Positions 32,142 through 45,000 of a DNA stretch of 45,000 bases are shown here, one piece after another. The notes below the pieces were generated by a model, which saw nothing but the letters and a program-made list of their open reading frames with translations, was not told the DNA's origin and did not search any database. This stretch comes from Glandiceps talaboti. Its lineage: Eukaryota > Hemichordata > Enteropneusta > Spengelidae. The position numbers were made by a program, and so were the translations under genes. Position 1 is the first letter of the stretch. Each line of letters starts with the position of its first letter. Location of the stretch: NCBI RefSeq assembly GCF_964340395.1, contig NC_135561.1, forward strand, positions 19,856,740 through 19,901,739. Reading direction: 5' to 3'.

Positions 32142-34467
32142 GGGGAGGTGTCAAATTCAAAAAAGTCGATAGATTTTTCTTATACTTTGCATACCAGAGC
32201 AGTGATATCTGAATATGTAAAAAATGCAAAGAAAATACTATGTCACCACCTTTGTTTTCAAGATAATGACCGTTTCTTGTATCTACACATATTGTTTTGG
32301 GTCAAAATAAGTAGATTTACAAACAATTAACTACATCATAATTTTTGACAGTTAAAGATTATCCCTGGAGCATTAATGAACTCACATATTTTAGTGCAAT
32401 GTGTATTATGTCCAGACAAATTTGTTTGTAATTTCTTTTCATTATTTCATAAAATACTATGTTATTTTATCCACAGCTGCTTTACGATTTTTAAAGAAAA
32501 ATGTAAGAAAACAGCAAACTAGGATAAAAGTCCGTGATAGATTATTTTTATATGCTGTATGTATACAATGTATTATTCCAGCTATTTATCAATGACAAAA
32601 TAATAGTGGGTCACCATGTTCGTTTCAATTCTAGATTTGAAATTGTAACCCCACACCCCATCTAAATTTAGACATTTTTGACAAATCTTTTATGAAATAT
32701 TGTTGAATTTTTACAAAAATCAAAATGAGCCTGCTTAACTTTGCACATATGTATAATGTACCAATACCTCTTCATAAGTATACAGCAACAACCTTGTGTG
32801 TATGCTAACTTTAAAATGCCAGTAAAAAGTGTGACCCCCCCCCCCCACCCCATCAAAATTTCAACATTTTGAACAAAAATCACTAGATATTGTATAATAT
32901 TGGAACACACAGGCACCAAGGTATATTTCTGTCAGTTCATATGTATGATAAATCAACTGAACTATTCATGTATAGAGTTTATGTATTTCTCCCAAAGTTG
33001 TATTGTGGGGTGGTCATTATGAAATAGGAAATAACTCATATCAGTACCTGTTGATCCACTGAACACGGCATGCAGTATACGTACCTAGCCACATGATAAA
33101 GTGCACACTGTCACCATTTCGAGCAGTGTACACACTGCACTGTGAGGCCCAAAAACTATGCTACTAGATGTATTTGATTACTTGATTATAATGTTCACTA
33201 GGTGGTATGTCGTACGGTCACGGCCCAGTGAAGAAGAAGTATTTTTTTTCACTGTCTATTGTCAACAATTGGTCATACTTTCGTAGCCCCATTTTTAAAT
33301 ACGAGAATTAGCTTTTTCACTTTTTTTTCTCCACGATCGATCGGTCGTACGGTTTCTAATAATTATCATTGTTGTTTTTCTTGTAATGACAAACATGGTT
33401 TTAGCATCGATAACACATCAATGGTTTGAGAAAACGCGCACAAACAATCAAATGATTGACCTAGTGCTTTGACCCCATCAATCACCCTCTAGCGCTGGTG
33501 ACAATGCTGACCTATCGAGCGATATGCTCCCAAAACGACGTATAGCAAATCTGGTTACCATAGTAACAAAGCAAAACCCCAAGCAAAGTACTTCATTTAA
33601 TGGCGATATGGAATTATGGTCAGTATGTAAATTTCATGTCAATACCATACAAGTCATTGTTTTGAAATATTGCAATTAAAGTTTTCAAGTGTCATGTCAG
33701 TTTCATTTCGAGCAGTCGCAATCAAAGCAACTAAGGAGAAAATTAAAAGAAAATGTTTTTGCTTGTTTGTGGGGGGTACTCAACTTGGATGACTTGTGTA
33801 GAAGCAGACATTTATGACCTGGGTGTATCTCAGGTAGAAAGTCTTGGATGTATTCAGACATTACGGTTAATCGTGCAATAGTTCGCAAACTCGTGTAATC
33901 AACCCTTTTTATGGCCTCGATGTAGTTTAGAAGTTCCGAATCAATGTTTTGAATGTTTTTTCCCCCTTGTTGGTGTTCTATTTTGGTAAGTCCTTAGCAT
34001 GCCACCATGTTACCTCAACCCGCCTAAAACGATGACATTTAGTAGATTGAGAGATGAGATTCTAGCGTCAGACACTGGGTTATCTCTTTGATATGGCCGA
34101 CTCCAACTTTTCTGTTTCGCACGTCAATGTTTTTGCTTGCCGGCAATATAGGGAGTGTGGTTGTTGATATATTTCATCATGTCTAACATTTATAAGACAG
34201 TTTATAAGACAGTTCCTCTTAAAAGTCATGGTAAAGCTAATTTTCTTTGCAAGGACTTCTGAAACTCATACGAAATTACCTTCCGTTCACCCTAAATCTC
34301 CAATTCATGAGTGCGTACAGCGATCGAAAAACATATAACACTTCACTTCACTTCACTTCACTTCCAAACACGGGTTTGTTTCGCGTTCGAATGTTGACAA
34401 GAGCGCCCGTTTCAGTCTGCGCCGAAAGTTGCGTCGTTGACGTAATTCGAATTTGTCACCTCCTACC
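32142..34467. mobile_element. 2.3-kb DNA transposon with TTAA target duplication
   Basis: Flanked by TTAA at 32138-32141 and 34468-34471. Ends are imperfect inverted repeats: left GGGGAGGTGTCAAATTC, right (complement) GGTAGGAGGTGACAAATTC. Removing it with one TTAA rejoins the LINE A reading frame without a shift, so the boundaries are precise. TTAA duplication is typical of piggyBac and Kolobok superfamilies. No transposase was recognised inside, so it is probably non-autonomous. Interior has two diverged copies of a 'GTGACCCC...ACCCCATC...AAATTT' block near 32647 and 32832, a C-run (32835-32846) and (CACTT)n at 34339-34363. Short open frames inside (for example minus 33703-33888) match nothing I know. 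Confidence 0.85.
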
Positions 34468-35035
34468 TTAAACATATATTAGACACTGGTAATTTTCCTG
34501 ATACAATATTTGTAAAACAACATTATTAGTTCCTATTAGTTCCACTTCACAAATCAGGGGATAAAACTGATCTAATGATTATAGAGTAATTGTCCTTTCT
34601 ATTTGTTTATCAAAACTGTTTACATCAATTCTAAATAAACGTCTTATCAAGTATTTAGAAGATACTAACCTTCTCTCTCCCTACCAGTTTTGATTTAGAA
34701 AGAATAGACGTACTTCTGACTGTGTCTATATGTAGCATGTGTATATTTTAAAAAAGCATTTGATTCTGTTTGGAAGAAAGGTTTATTTCTAAAAATGCAA
34801 AAGTGAGGGATAACAGGAGGTTTCTATAATGTTGTAAAGTCTATGTGTGATAACACTCAGTACAAAGTAAAATTGGCAAATGGGATTTCTCATATGTTTT
34901 TTTCTTCATGTGGGGTTAAACAAGGTTACAATCTTTCACCTACACTTTTTAATATATTTCTTAATGACCTTCCAGATATGTTTGGTGATATTTTAGATTC
35001 TCCTGTTGAAATAGATGGTTTGAAAGTAATTGTTT
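34468..35035 (+). mobile_element. LINE A, fragment 2: central reverse transcriptase
   Basis: Continues fragment 1 in frame (HILDTGNFPDTIFV), then VPLHKSGDKTD, LSKLFTSILNKRLIKYLED, KKAFDSVWKKGLF and GVKQGYNLSPTLFNIFLNDL, which are RT motifs around the first catalytic Asp (AFDS) and the primer-grip side. Stops and small indels throughout. It ends at GTTT (35032-35035), which is repeated at 39411-39414 where the YADD part resumes. Confidence 0.85.
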
Positions 35036-35136
35036 TGTAACAAATTTGAGATGGGTTGCCTCTACTGTTTAGGTAACCCTCCTCCATGTTACTCTCTCTC
35101 TCCACTCTGTACACGGGATCGACTTGGACTTTTAGG

Positions 35137-35154
35137 GAATTAGCTCAGACTATA
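35137..35154 (+). repeat. tRNA-like word shared with the 560-bp repeats
   Basis: GGGAATTAGCTCAGACTA also occurs in both 560-bp repeats (near 26860 and 28919), with similar flanks for about 50 bases. TTAGCTCAG resembles a polymerase III A box (TRGCNNAGY). No good B box follows, so a SINE or tRNA origin is only a possibility. Confidence 0.35.
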
Positions 35155-35472
35155 CACAATGTTCATGGTTAACCTGGATCATTTGGAAGTGGCCACGGAG
35201 CAGATCGAAGCTCCTGACCTCAGACCGTCTCTTCCAAAGACTGAATCCATCATTTTATTATTCCATCAAATTCAGCTCTCTGCATTATTTCTATTATTTC
35301 TATTATCCAAAATCATCTGGTGTTGCAGTCTGTTTCGCATTGTTATTTGTTCAGCATATCATTTTTAATGGTATTGGCTGTGCTTGCAGTAGTTTATTTG
35401 GCTGATAAATCAACGTCCTTCAACTTCATAGGATTTCTAAATTTTACCTGTACCTGAGACTACCTGTGTTGT

Positions 35473-38400
35473 TTGTGGCCATCTTGGACAACAATGGGTA
35501 CTTCTGCATATACAAAACAACACTTCGCTAGTCTAACTCTCGCCCTTATTGTGCTATCAATCCATCGATACAACATCAACATCACTACAAGGAACCAACA
35601 ATTTCACAATCCTCCTTTCCAATTTTCGGGTACTTGGACTACTTTAATGACTGATCATAATCATAACAACGTCGGAGTGTCAACTCTCTGGGTGAGTTTG
35701 TTCCATTCTCTGGATAAATCAAGTCAGTTCACCAAGATTATTATGTCGACAAATCCAAATTCAAAGAAACACTTTTTGCTACTTCTAATATTAGCAAATG
35801 ATGTAAACCTAAATCCTGGACCATCACCAAATCACAGCAATTCAACAATCACAGACCCATGTATGTATTGCCATCTGGAAACCAAGTTAGAGGATGATGC
35901 ATTGGAATGTGAAGAGTGTTTTCAGTGGGTGCATAAGAACTGTATTGGTATGAGTGACAACATTTTTAATTGTCATACAAAGCATCTCTCATATACTTGG
36001 ATTTGTTGCACCTGTGGTTTACCAAACTTTTCAAACTCCCTTTTCTCTATCTCTGATCTTGATATATCAAATTCGTTCGATGTCCTGTCTTCACATGATG
36101 AGACTGACAACACCTCTCAATATATGCCACCATTAATGTCATCAAGTCCTCATGGACCAACTCTAAACAAGTGTAAAAGGAAAACATCTGCCAGTACCAA
36201 CAGGAGTCATAAGCAAGACAATAGGCGTCATAAACAAACAAGTAAATGCCCAACACCTAAATCACTGAAGTTTCTGAATCTGAATTGCCAGAGTGTAAGG
36301 GCAAAATTACCTAATTTCTTATCACTCATTGATTCAGAAAAACCAGACATCATTATAGGAACTGAATCATGGCTCAACAAGAATATAACAAATGGAGAGA
36401 TATTTCCAGACGACTACCAAGCATTCAGGAGGGAGCGTGTCCATGACACACATGGAGGTGTGTTTATCGCGACCAGTAATACATTAATTGCTACAGAGAG
36501 ACCAGATTTAGCAACTGATTGTGAGATTATCTGGGTTACTATACAGATAAAGGGACTAAAACCATTATATATTGGTGCATTTTACAGACCTCCATCAACT
36601 GATTCTACTTATATCACTGAACTACAGAAATCACTTGGAAAAATACCTGCTCATGCCCATGTATGGCTGCTAGGAGATTTTAATCTAACAGATATCAATT
36701 GGAACACGAACTGCTTTAAATCTGGAGGTAGTCATGCACAAACCAGTAAACTCTTACTTGATATCTCACAAGAGTTCAACCTTCACCAAGTAGTTACTGA
36801 ACCAACCAGAGATAATAACATACTAGACCTAGCTTTCACATCTAACACTTCTCTTGTCAATAGTGTTCAGGTTAAAGCTGGTATCAGTGATTACGATATT
36901 GTCATTATACATGACCATCTACGTCCTATCAAATTTAAACCAAAACCTCGTAAAATATATCTCTACAAGAAAGGAAATATGAACATGATTTCAGATGACC
37001 TTATAAGTTTAAATGATAAATTAACCACAGAAGTTATTAATGATTCCAATATAGATGACCTGTGGGGTATGTTTAAGTCTACACTACTAGATTCTATGGA
37101 TCGCAATATACCTAGTAAGATGTCGTCTACTAGGTTTTCATTACCATGGGTTAATCACAAAATTAGAAGACAGATACGCATGAAACAGAAAATATACAAT
37201 AAGGCAAGAGCATCTGGTAATTATCATGATAAAGATAGTTTCAAGAAGTTCCGTCGCCAAATAGACAGAAACATCCGAAAGGAATATCGTCGCCATGTCA
37301 AAGAAGACATCTGTGGGAGTCTTGAGTCAAACAATACCAAACCATTTTGGAAATTCATTAAATCGAAAAGGCAACAAATATTTGGTACAGCGCCCCTTAC
37401 GGGGAAAGATGGTAAACTCGCGCAATCGGCTTCTGAGAAGGCTGCAGTTCTCAACAACCAGTTTTCACTGTTGAAGATACATCTAATCTTCCACTTTTGG
37501 ACAAAAGTGATACTCCCAACATCCACAATATTACAGTCAATACTGAAGGCATTTTGAAACTGTTATCGTCTATCAAAGTCAACAAAGCTACAGGACCTGA
37601 TCACATTCCGGCAAGAATTCTCAGCGAATGTCGTCATGCTATTGCACCAATCTTTACTAAACTTTTCCAGAAATCCATTGATACAGGTTTACTCCCTCCA
37701 GACTGGAGAGAAGCATTTATCTCACCAATCTATAAGAAGGGAGACAAATCAAATCCAGCTAATTATAGACCCGTTTCATTAACGTCAATATCATGCAAAC
37801 TATTAGAACATATATAGTTCACCACCACATAATGAACCAACTTGATCAGTTCAACCTACTCAGTGATCTACAACATGGTTTCAGGAGAGGTAGATCATGT
37901 GAATCTCAGCTTGCACTAACAGTTGATGATTTAGCAAGAACACTGAATAGTCAGGGTCAGACAGACATGGTAATAATGGACTTTAACAAGGCATTTGATA
38001 CAGTTCCACATCAACGACTACTACATAAACTACACCAAATGGGAATTACAGGTTCTATTCACTCATGGATTAACAACTTTTTGACTCAACGTTTTCAAAA
38101 AGTAGTACTTGAAGGCTCCCAGTCTACCAGTTCACCAGTTACATCAGGAGTTCCACAAGGAACTGTACTAGGACCACTACTTTTCCTGATATACATCAAC
38201 GACCTACCATCATCTGTCAAATCACACGTGCGCTTGTTTGCAGATGACTGTATCTTATACCGACATATAAAATCAGTGAAAGATTGTGAAATCTTGCAAG
38301 AAGACATCAACAAATTAACCAAATGGGAAAAGGACTGGCAAATGGGATTCAATACAGCAAAGTGTTTTGTCATGAATATCACTCACAAAAGAAATCAGTT

Positions 38401-39088
38401 GCAACATAATTATAAAATGGGAGACAATATTCTCAGAATTGTAAAGCAGCACTCCTACTTGGGCATTGAACTGTCACATGACCTGGAATGGAAGCACCAC
38501 ATATCAAATATTACATCTAAAGCATCAAGGATCCTAGGACTACTACAGAGACATCTACATGACTGTCCTCCCAGTACCAAACAAACCGCATATATGTCCC
38601 TTGTACGACCGCGTTTGGAGTATTGTGCAAGTATTTGGGACCCTTACACCAAAATTGGCAAAAATGCTGTTGAAAAAATTCAACGCAAAGCAGCTCGATT
38701 TGTCACCGGAAACTACAAAAGGGAGGCCAGTGTATCCGATATGCTACGGAAGCGCCAATGGCAATGCCTTGAAAATCGCAGAGCAGTTAGCAGACTAACT
38801 TTCCTATACAAAGCTACAAATAATCTAGTTGCTTTTCAAGATGATAAACTACCAGAATCATCATCACGTTCTACTAGGGGAAGTGTACCTGGTTCTTCTT
38901 TCATATCGATCATCGCTAAGAAAAACTGTTACAAATATTCACTTATTCCTCGGACAATTCCAGAATGGAATCTCTTACCATTATCCATTCAACAAGCAAA
39001 GACAATAGACAATTTCAAATCTGCCCTCTCCAGCATTGATATCACCGATCTCATAGATCGTGCTCACCTGAACACGGGTGAGATCTAA
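35473..39088 (+). pseudogene. LINE B ORF: 2A-like motif, PHD finger, APE endonuclease, reverse transcriptase (two frameshifts)
   Basis: Frame 1 (35473-37465): a hydrophobic stretch HFLLLLILAN directly before DVNLNPGP (residues 110-117), a PHD-type zinc finger (C4HC3, CMYC...CEEC...HKNC...CCTC, about 130-182), then an APE-type endonuclease (NCQSVRAK, GTESWLN, YRPPS, LLGDFN). The catalytic SDH is SDYD with Tyr474. A start at Met91 (35743) would put the leader and 2A-like motif at the N terminus. A frameshift at about 37465 moves to a second frame (RT start, NKATGPDHIPARIL, NYRPVSLTS), and another at about 37812 to a third frame, 37817-39088 (QHGFRRGRSCESQL, DFNKAFDTV, GVPQGTVLGPLLF, FADD at 38237-38248, YLGIELSHDLEWKHHI). 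The stop is at 39086-39088. The element is therefore inactive but recent, since most motifs are intact. Confidence 0.92.
35800..35823 (+). other. 2A-like oligopeptide sequence in LINE B
   Basis: Encodes DVNLNPGP. The 2A consensus is D[VI]ExNPGP, where the ribosome skips the final Gly-Pro bond. 2A-like sequences at the N terminus of APE-type non-LTR retrotransposons are known from sea urchin and other invertebrates. Here Glu is Asn, so activity is uncertain. The upstream Leu-rich run is also typical. Confidence 0.75.
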
Positions 39089-39410
39089 AGGACGCCGCCA
39101 GCGTTACGCCTGTGTGATGATAACCCTTCTTAGGATGTTTACACAGTATAGAAGTAGAAGTAGAAGACAAATATGAAAACTAGCCAAACAATGTGATCAC
39201 GTCATTGTTCTTCCAACTGTCTGTAATCAGTCATTATTTGACACTGTTGATCTTTTAATAACTTAATGTTGTCATCTTAGAAGAATACTATTCGCGAAAT
39301 GCAAACATTTGTTCTAAGTATTAATTCATGACAGCTGAGAGTTCACGGTGACCTCGCAAAACATCAAAACTTAGCGAATATCAAAAAGTTGTATTCTGTC
39401 ATCCGTAACA

Positions 39411-40437
39411 GTTTATTATATGCTGATGATTTAATTCTGATGTCAAAATCTGCAGATGGTTTACAGAATTGTCTGAATAAATTAAACTCATTTAGTAAAA
39501 ACTGGGGGTCTTTCTGTGAACACTAAAAAGACAAAAACAATGATCTTTAATAAGGGTAATTGTCTCATTTCAAATCAATCGTTTTATTATGAGAACAATG
39601 TAATTGAAGCAGTGAGGCAGTACACATATGTGGGTGTAATTTTTACTCCAGAGCTTACTCAAAACCAAATAAATCTGAAAAATAAAGCAACGAAAGCTTT
39701 GAATAATATCAAGAAGACTATATTATATGAGAAAATGTTAAATTCAAAACTTTGTTTACATCTCTTTGATAGTTTAATTTCTTTGTATGCTTCAGATATT
39801 GGAGCAACTGAAAATAAAAATGTTAGTAACTGTTTAGAAAGTTTATGAATATTTGATTACTTGGAAAACAGAATCTATTCAATGATACAAAAAAGAAAGT
39901 TGGAAGTGGAAACAAATTGCATACTTACAGAATTTTCAAAAACGAAATTTGAATTTGAAGACTACTTAAATAATGTATCAGATTTACACTACGTAGAAAT
40001 TTATCCAAATTTAGGCTAAGTGACCATATTTTAGGTATTGAAATAGGAAGAAAAGGTAAACCAAGATTACCTTTAAATGAAAAAATTTGTAGCAAATGTA
40101 ATAGTAATGAAATAGATGATGAGTTTCATTTATTATTTTCATGTGATGTGCATAGATCTGGTAGAACTATTTTATTTAAGAGTTGCAATTTAAATAATTG
40201 TATTTCTTCTATTGCAGAGAAAGAAACAATATTAAAACTAATATTGGAATATAATTATTTAGATATGGCAATATTTTAAAACACTGCTACATGCTTTGCC
40301 CTCCAGTAGCTCCATATACAAGTTAAACTATTTTTGTAAATTGTTCATAGTATGCAGTTTTGTATTATTTTTGAATTTTAATACCATACCGCACTCTCTA
40401 ATAGTGTGAGTTGAGTAATAAAAGATTGAATTGAACA
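39411..40437 (+). mobile_element. LINE A, fragment 3: YADD domain, C-terminal zinc knuckle and 3' end
   Basis: Resumes at the point where fragment 2 stops: SLLYADDLILMSKSADG, LSVNTKKTKTMIFNKG, YTYVGVIFT, later KICSKCNSNEIDDEFHLLF with a C-terminal CxxC...H...C motif seen in several invertebrate LINE families. One extra G near 39510 and other breaks shift the frame. Ends with AATAAA and a TTGAATTGAA tail at 40427-40436, like the short tandem tails of these elements. Confidence 0.85.
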
Positions 40438-41951
40438 ATACCACCAACAACACTAGTGTAACTTCGAAGATTTTCCATCACATTTTCTTTCCATAGTCAA
40501 AGCAAATAACCGATAAGACTCCCGTCCTACAGGAATATTACCCAAGGGAAAGCAGTGCGCGACTATTGCCCTATATGCAAATTGAGGTCACTTTGGGTCC
40601 ATATTCTATTCCAAATGATACGATCTAAGCCAATCACTTAAGGCTATATGAGAACGATGTGTTATCATTCTGAATATCGCAGGACCTTTCTAGATTGACA
40701 GAGGTCACAAAGAATGTCGACTGTGTTATATATCATTGTGTCATAATCAAGACAAAACATGAAGTTGTGAACTATGCCCCATTATATATAGTGTGCCAAC
40801 TTTACTGTATTGGATCATAGACGTTGGAGAGACAACAGAGGCACGCATATGACCTGACCTTATTGAATTTACATATCATGACGTATATTGATAGTCTCAG
40901 TATGCAAAATTTAGGCAACGATATAACTCTCTCACTGGTTATAGCGCAGACCACTAACGAACAGACTGGAAACGCCTATAGTATTAGGTGTGAATGGGAC
41001 TCTTAATCCCTCTTCCTACTGTCATGCTCACCCTTCAAGCATGCCTTTTGATTTAAACTGTCGAACGTTGTGCAAAATGACTCTTCGGGTCTTTACGGTT
41101 TTTTGCAATTGACTCGACCAGTTTCGATCGGAAAAGGTCAAATGTTAGTAAGTATGACCGGAAACGAAGACCGCTGCCAAGTCAGAATCAAAATCACCGC
41201 AGTTTCACATCAGTTATGCTCTGTTGAAGTTGCTTGTTCCTAGCAACCTTTATTTATGAATTTATAATAAGTGATATTTACAAGGATTTTGACACCGGAT
41301 TTCAAATATCATGATGTTATAGATCTTTTCTCGATGGATAGCTTTTCCCTTGGGTAAATCAGAAAGTGAATTATCGAACCGTCCATTGATATACCGTTGT
41401 ACAATGCTACATTTTGCTGAAAGATCATTTGAACCAGATGTAAACTGAGCGCCTCCCATAAGGGAACCACCAATTATTAAAATTAAACTAAAAAAAAACT
41501 GGTGACGGTATTGATAATGGTGTTGTTGGTGGTGGTGTGGTGGCGGTGATGATGGGTGGCGGTACTAATATAATGGCAGTGAGGGTGGCAGCGGTGATGA
41601 TGCACATGGTTGTGATTGTGGTGGTAATGATATAATGAATAATGGTAATTGTGGCGGTGGTGGTGAATTCTTTCATTTTTTTAAAAACCTGACAGGTTAG
41701 TATATTCTTTATCTCACAGACATGGAAAACAGTTTTGTATTGTCTGTGGTTGTCTTTTTTTATAATGGTCATCCTAACATCAACATGGCATATATTCATA
41801 TTATGAATATTGATATTACTGTCAGACTGACATACGTGTTCACGGTATGATTAAAACATAAATATATGTCAGTCATCAGTTAATGAACACATTGTACATA
41901 TATTTGTTTTCAGGAAGCAATGTAATTTAATAAATTCCTTGTGTTTCCCAG
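40438..41951. other. stretch upstream of P2X exon 2, no gene recognised
   Basis: I looked here for P2X exon 1 (cytosolic N terminus and first membrane segment) and did not find it. A (GGT/GAT)-rich tract at about 41510-41665 gives spurious open frames. Confidence 0.5.
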
Positions 41952-44168
<2,217 letters not shown>

Positions 44169-44334
44169 GTAAACTTTATTCTTGTCTTCACTGTTGTTTA
44201 AAATATGATCTGAAAGTGTCTGCGAACAAATAACACATTTTTGAAGTAATTATGAATATTTTCTGCTACTGTTGGCCCATTTTTATGCTTTTTATTTTTA
44301 TTTGATTAGGTTTTAGTAAACAGCATATGAATAT

Positions 44335-44550
44335 TAATGAGCATTTGCATAAATAACGAATTTCGATAATAAGGCCATATCTTAATTGTGTATTCTTTAA
44401 AATTCATGTAATTTTTGTAAATCATTGTACATATATTGATATTAACATATCATGTCCTATAACATGTTCTATAAAGCTGGTAAATGTAGCTTTTAACGCT
44501 AATGAGTTATTTGCAAACTAAATGATTTTCAGTAATTAGGCTATTTCTTA
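44335..44550. repeat. two diverged copies of a ~50-bp block
   Basis: AATGAGCATTTGCATAAATAA...GGCCATATCTTA at 44335-44385 and AATGAGTTATTTGCAAACTAA...GGCTATTTCTTA at about 44498-44550. Same orientation. Confidence 0.5.
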
Positions 44551-44571
44551 AATAATTATGACAGAGATATA

Positions 44572-45000
44572 CCGACACTCTCAAAAACTATCGCCCTGTG
44601 TCAAATTTGTCTTTTCTCTCTAAGGTCATTGAACGCGTTGTTTACAGTCAATTAAATTCATATTTATGTCAACACAATTTGTATGCTAAATGTCTGTCTG
44701 CATATCATGAGGGCTACAGTACAGAAACGGCACTTCTAAGAGACTCAGTTCAGAATGACGTGCTGCGGTCCCGCGATAAGCGTAAGGATGTTATCTTAAT
44801 TTTGCTTGATCTCTCGAGTGCCTTTGATACGATCAACCACGTTATTTTGCTCTACAGACTGCGTCATCGGTTTGGTATTTCAGGAACAGTTTTTAGACTG
44901 GTTTAGTTCATATTTACGAAGGAGGACGCAGTGCGTGTGTGTCGGGTCGATCGTGTCAAAGGCAACTCCTTTGGATTGCGGTGTTCCCCAAGGATCTGTC
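44572..45000 (+). mobile_element. LINE C fragment: reverse transcriptase, cut by the window end
   Basis: Plus-strand [51 protein letters not shown], then after a one-base shift near 44893 [14 protein letters not shown] and CGVPQGSV at the window edge. CR1/L2-like. 5'-truncated just before the NYRPVS motif, in the intron after P2X exon 4. It differs from both LINE A and LINE B. Confidence 0.88.

Larger units (their letters stand above)
35036..39410 (+). mobile_element. insertion inside LINE A, containing LINE B
   Basis: 4,375 bases separating the RT halves of LINE A, bounded by GTTT on both sides. LINE B occupies most of it: 5' leader from about 35050, coding remains 35473-39088, and a 3' end with (AGTAGA)n at 39149-39167. 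The last 243 bases (39168-39410) are unexplained. The insertion starts TGTAACA and ends GTAACA. LINE B is of the CR1/L2 type by its APE endonuclease, RT motifs and short tandem tail. Confidence 0.85.

Noticed and set aside
33703-33888. Minus-strand 61-residue frame inside the TTAA element as a possible captured gene piece
   Set aside because: No recognisable motif and no length beyond chance expectation.

Overview
The window looks like nuclear DNA of an invertebrate animal. It is AT-rich and holds two spliced multi-exon genes, long introns full of microsatellites and palindromes, and several layers of dead transposable elements. A retrotransposon with a 2A-like motif and a PHD finger, next to a D1-D2-D'D3 mucin and a P2X receptor, fits a marine invertebrate (lancelet, hemichordate, echinoderm, mollusc or brachiopod). 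I cannot choose among these from the sequence alone.

Region 1 (332-20980, minus strand) is a large secreted gel-forming mucin / von Willebrand factor-like gene. I could place 29 consecutive exons with matching splice phases, giving about 1,990 codons to the stop. In protein order they encode three EGF modules, an unassigned linker, D1 (VWD-C8-TIL-E), D2 (VWD-C8-TIL-E), D' (TIL-E), D3 (VWD-C8-TIL), Pro/Thr/Ser mucin segments with 12- and 11-residue tandem repeats alternating with small cysteine modules, and a C-terminal cystine knot (CTCK). Exons from D3 to the C terminus are almost all phase 1-1. An array of decayed copies of one cysteine-module exon lies at about 2219-2560. The 5' end (signal peptide) was not found and lies upstream of 20980.

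Region 2 (about 21-31.7 kb) has no supportable gene. It holds microsatellites, several large inverted repeats (21938-22174, 25355-25524, 30052-30869), two 99%-identical 560-bp direct repeats (26724-27281 and 28783-29347), and a minisatellite at 29506-29590.

Region 3 (31.7-40.4 kb) is a nest of transposons on the plus strand. An old LINE (A) survives as three collinear reverse-transcriptase pieces (31705-32141, 34468-35035, 39411-40437). The first gap is filled exactly by a 2.3-kb DNA transposon flanked by TTAA, and removing it together with one TTAA restores the LINE reading frame. The second gap holds a younger CR1/L2-like LINE (B) with PHD finger, APE endonuclease and reverse transcriptase, disabled by two frameshifts and a Tyr in place of the catalytic endonuclease His.

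Region 4 (41952-44168, plus strand) carries three internal exons (human exons 2-4 equivalents) of a P2X ATP-gated ion channel. One intron has a GC donor. Exon 1 and everything after exon 4 were not found. A third LINE fragment (C) lies in the next intron and runs off the window end. The two genes are divergent, so both 5' ends probably lie between 21 and 42 kb or inside the repeats there. A repeat family of about 180 bp occurs three times (8378-8592, 15789-15962, 42650-42872).
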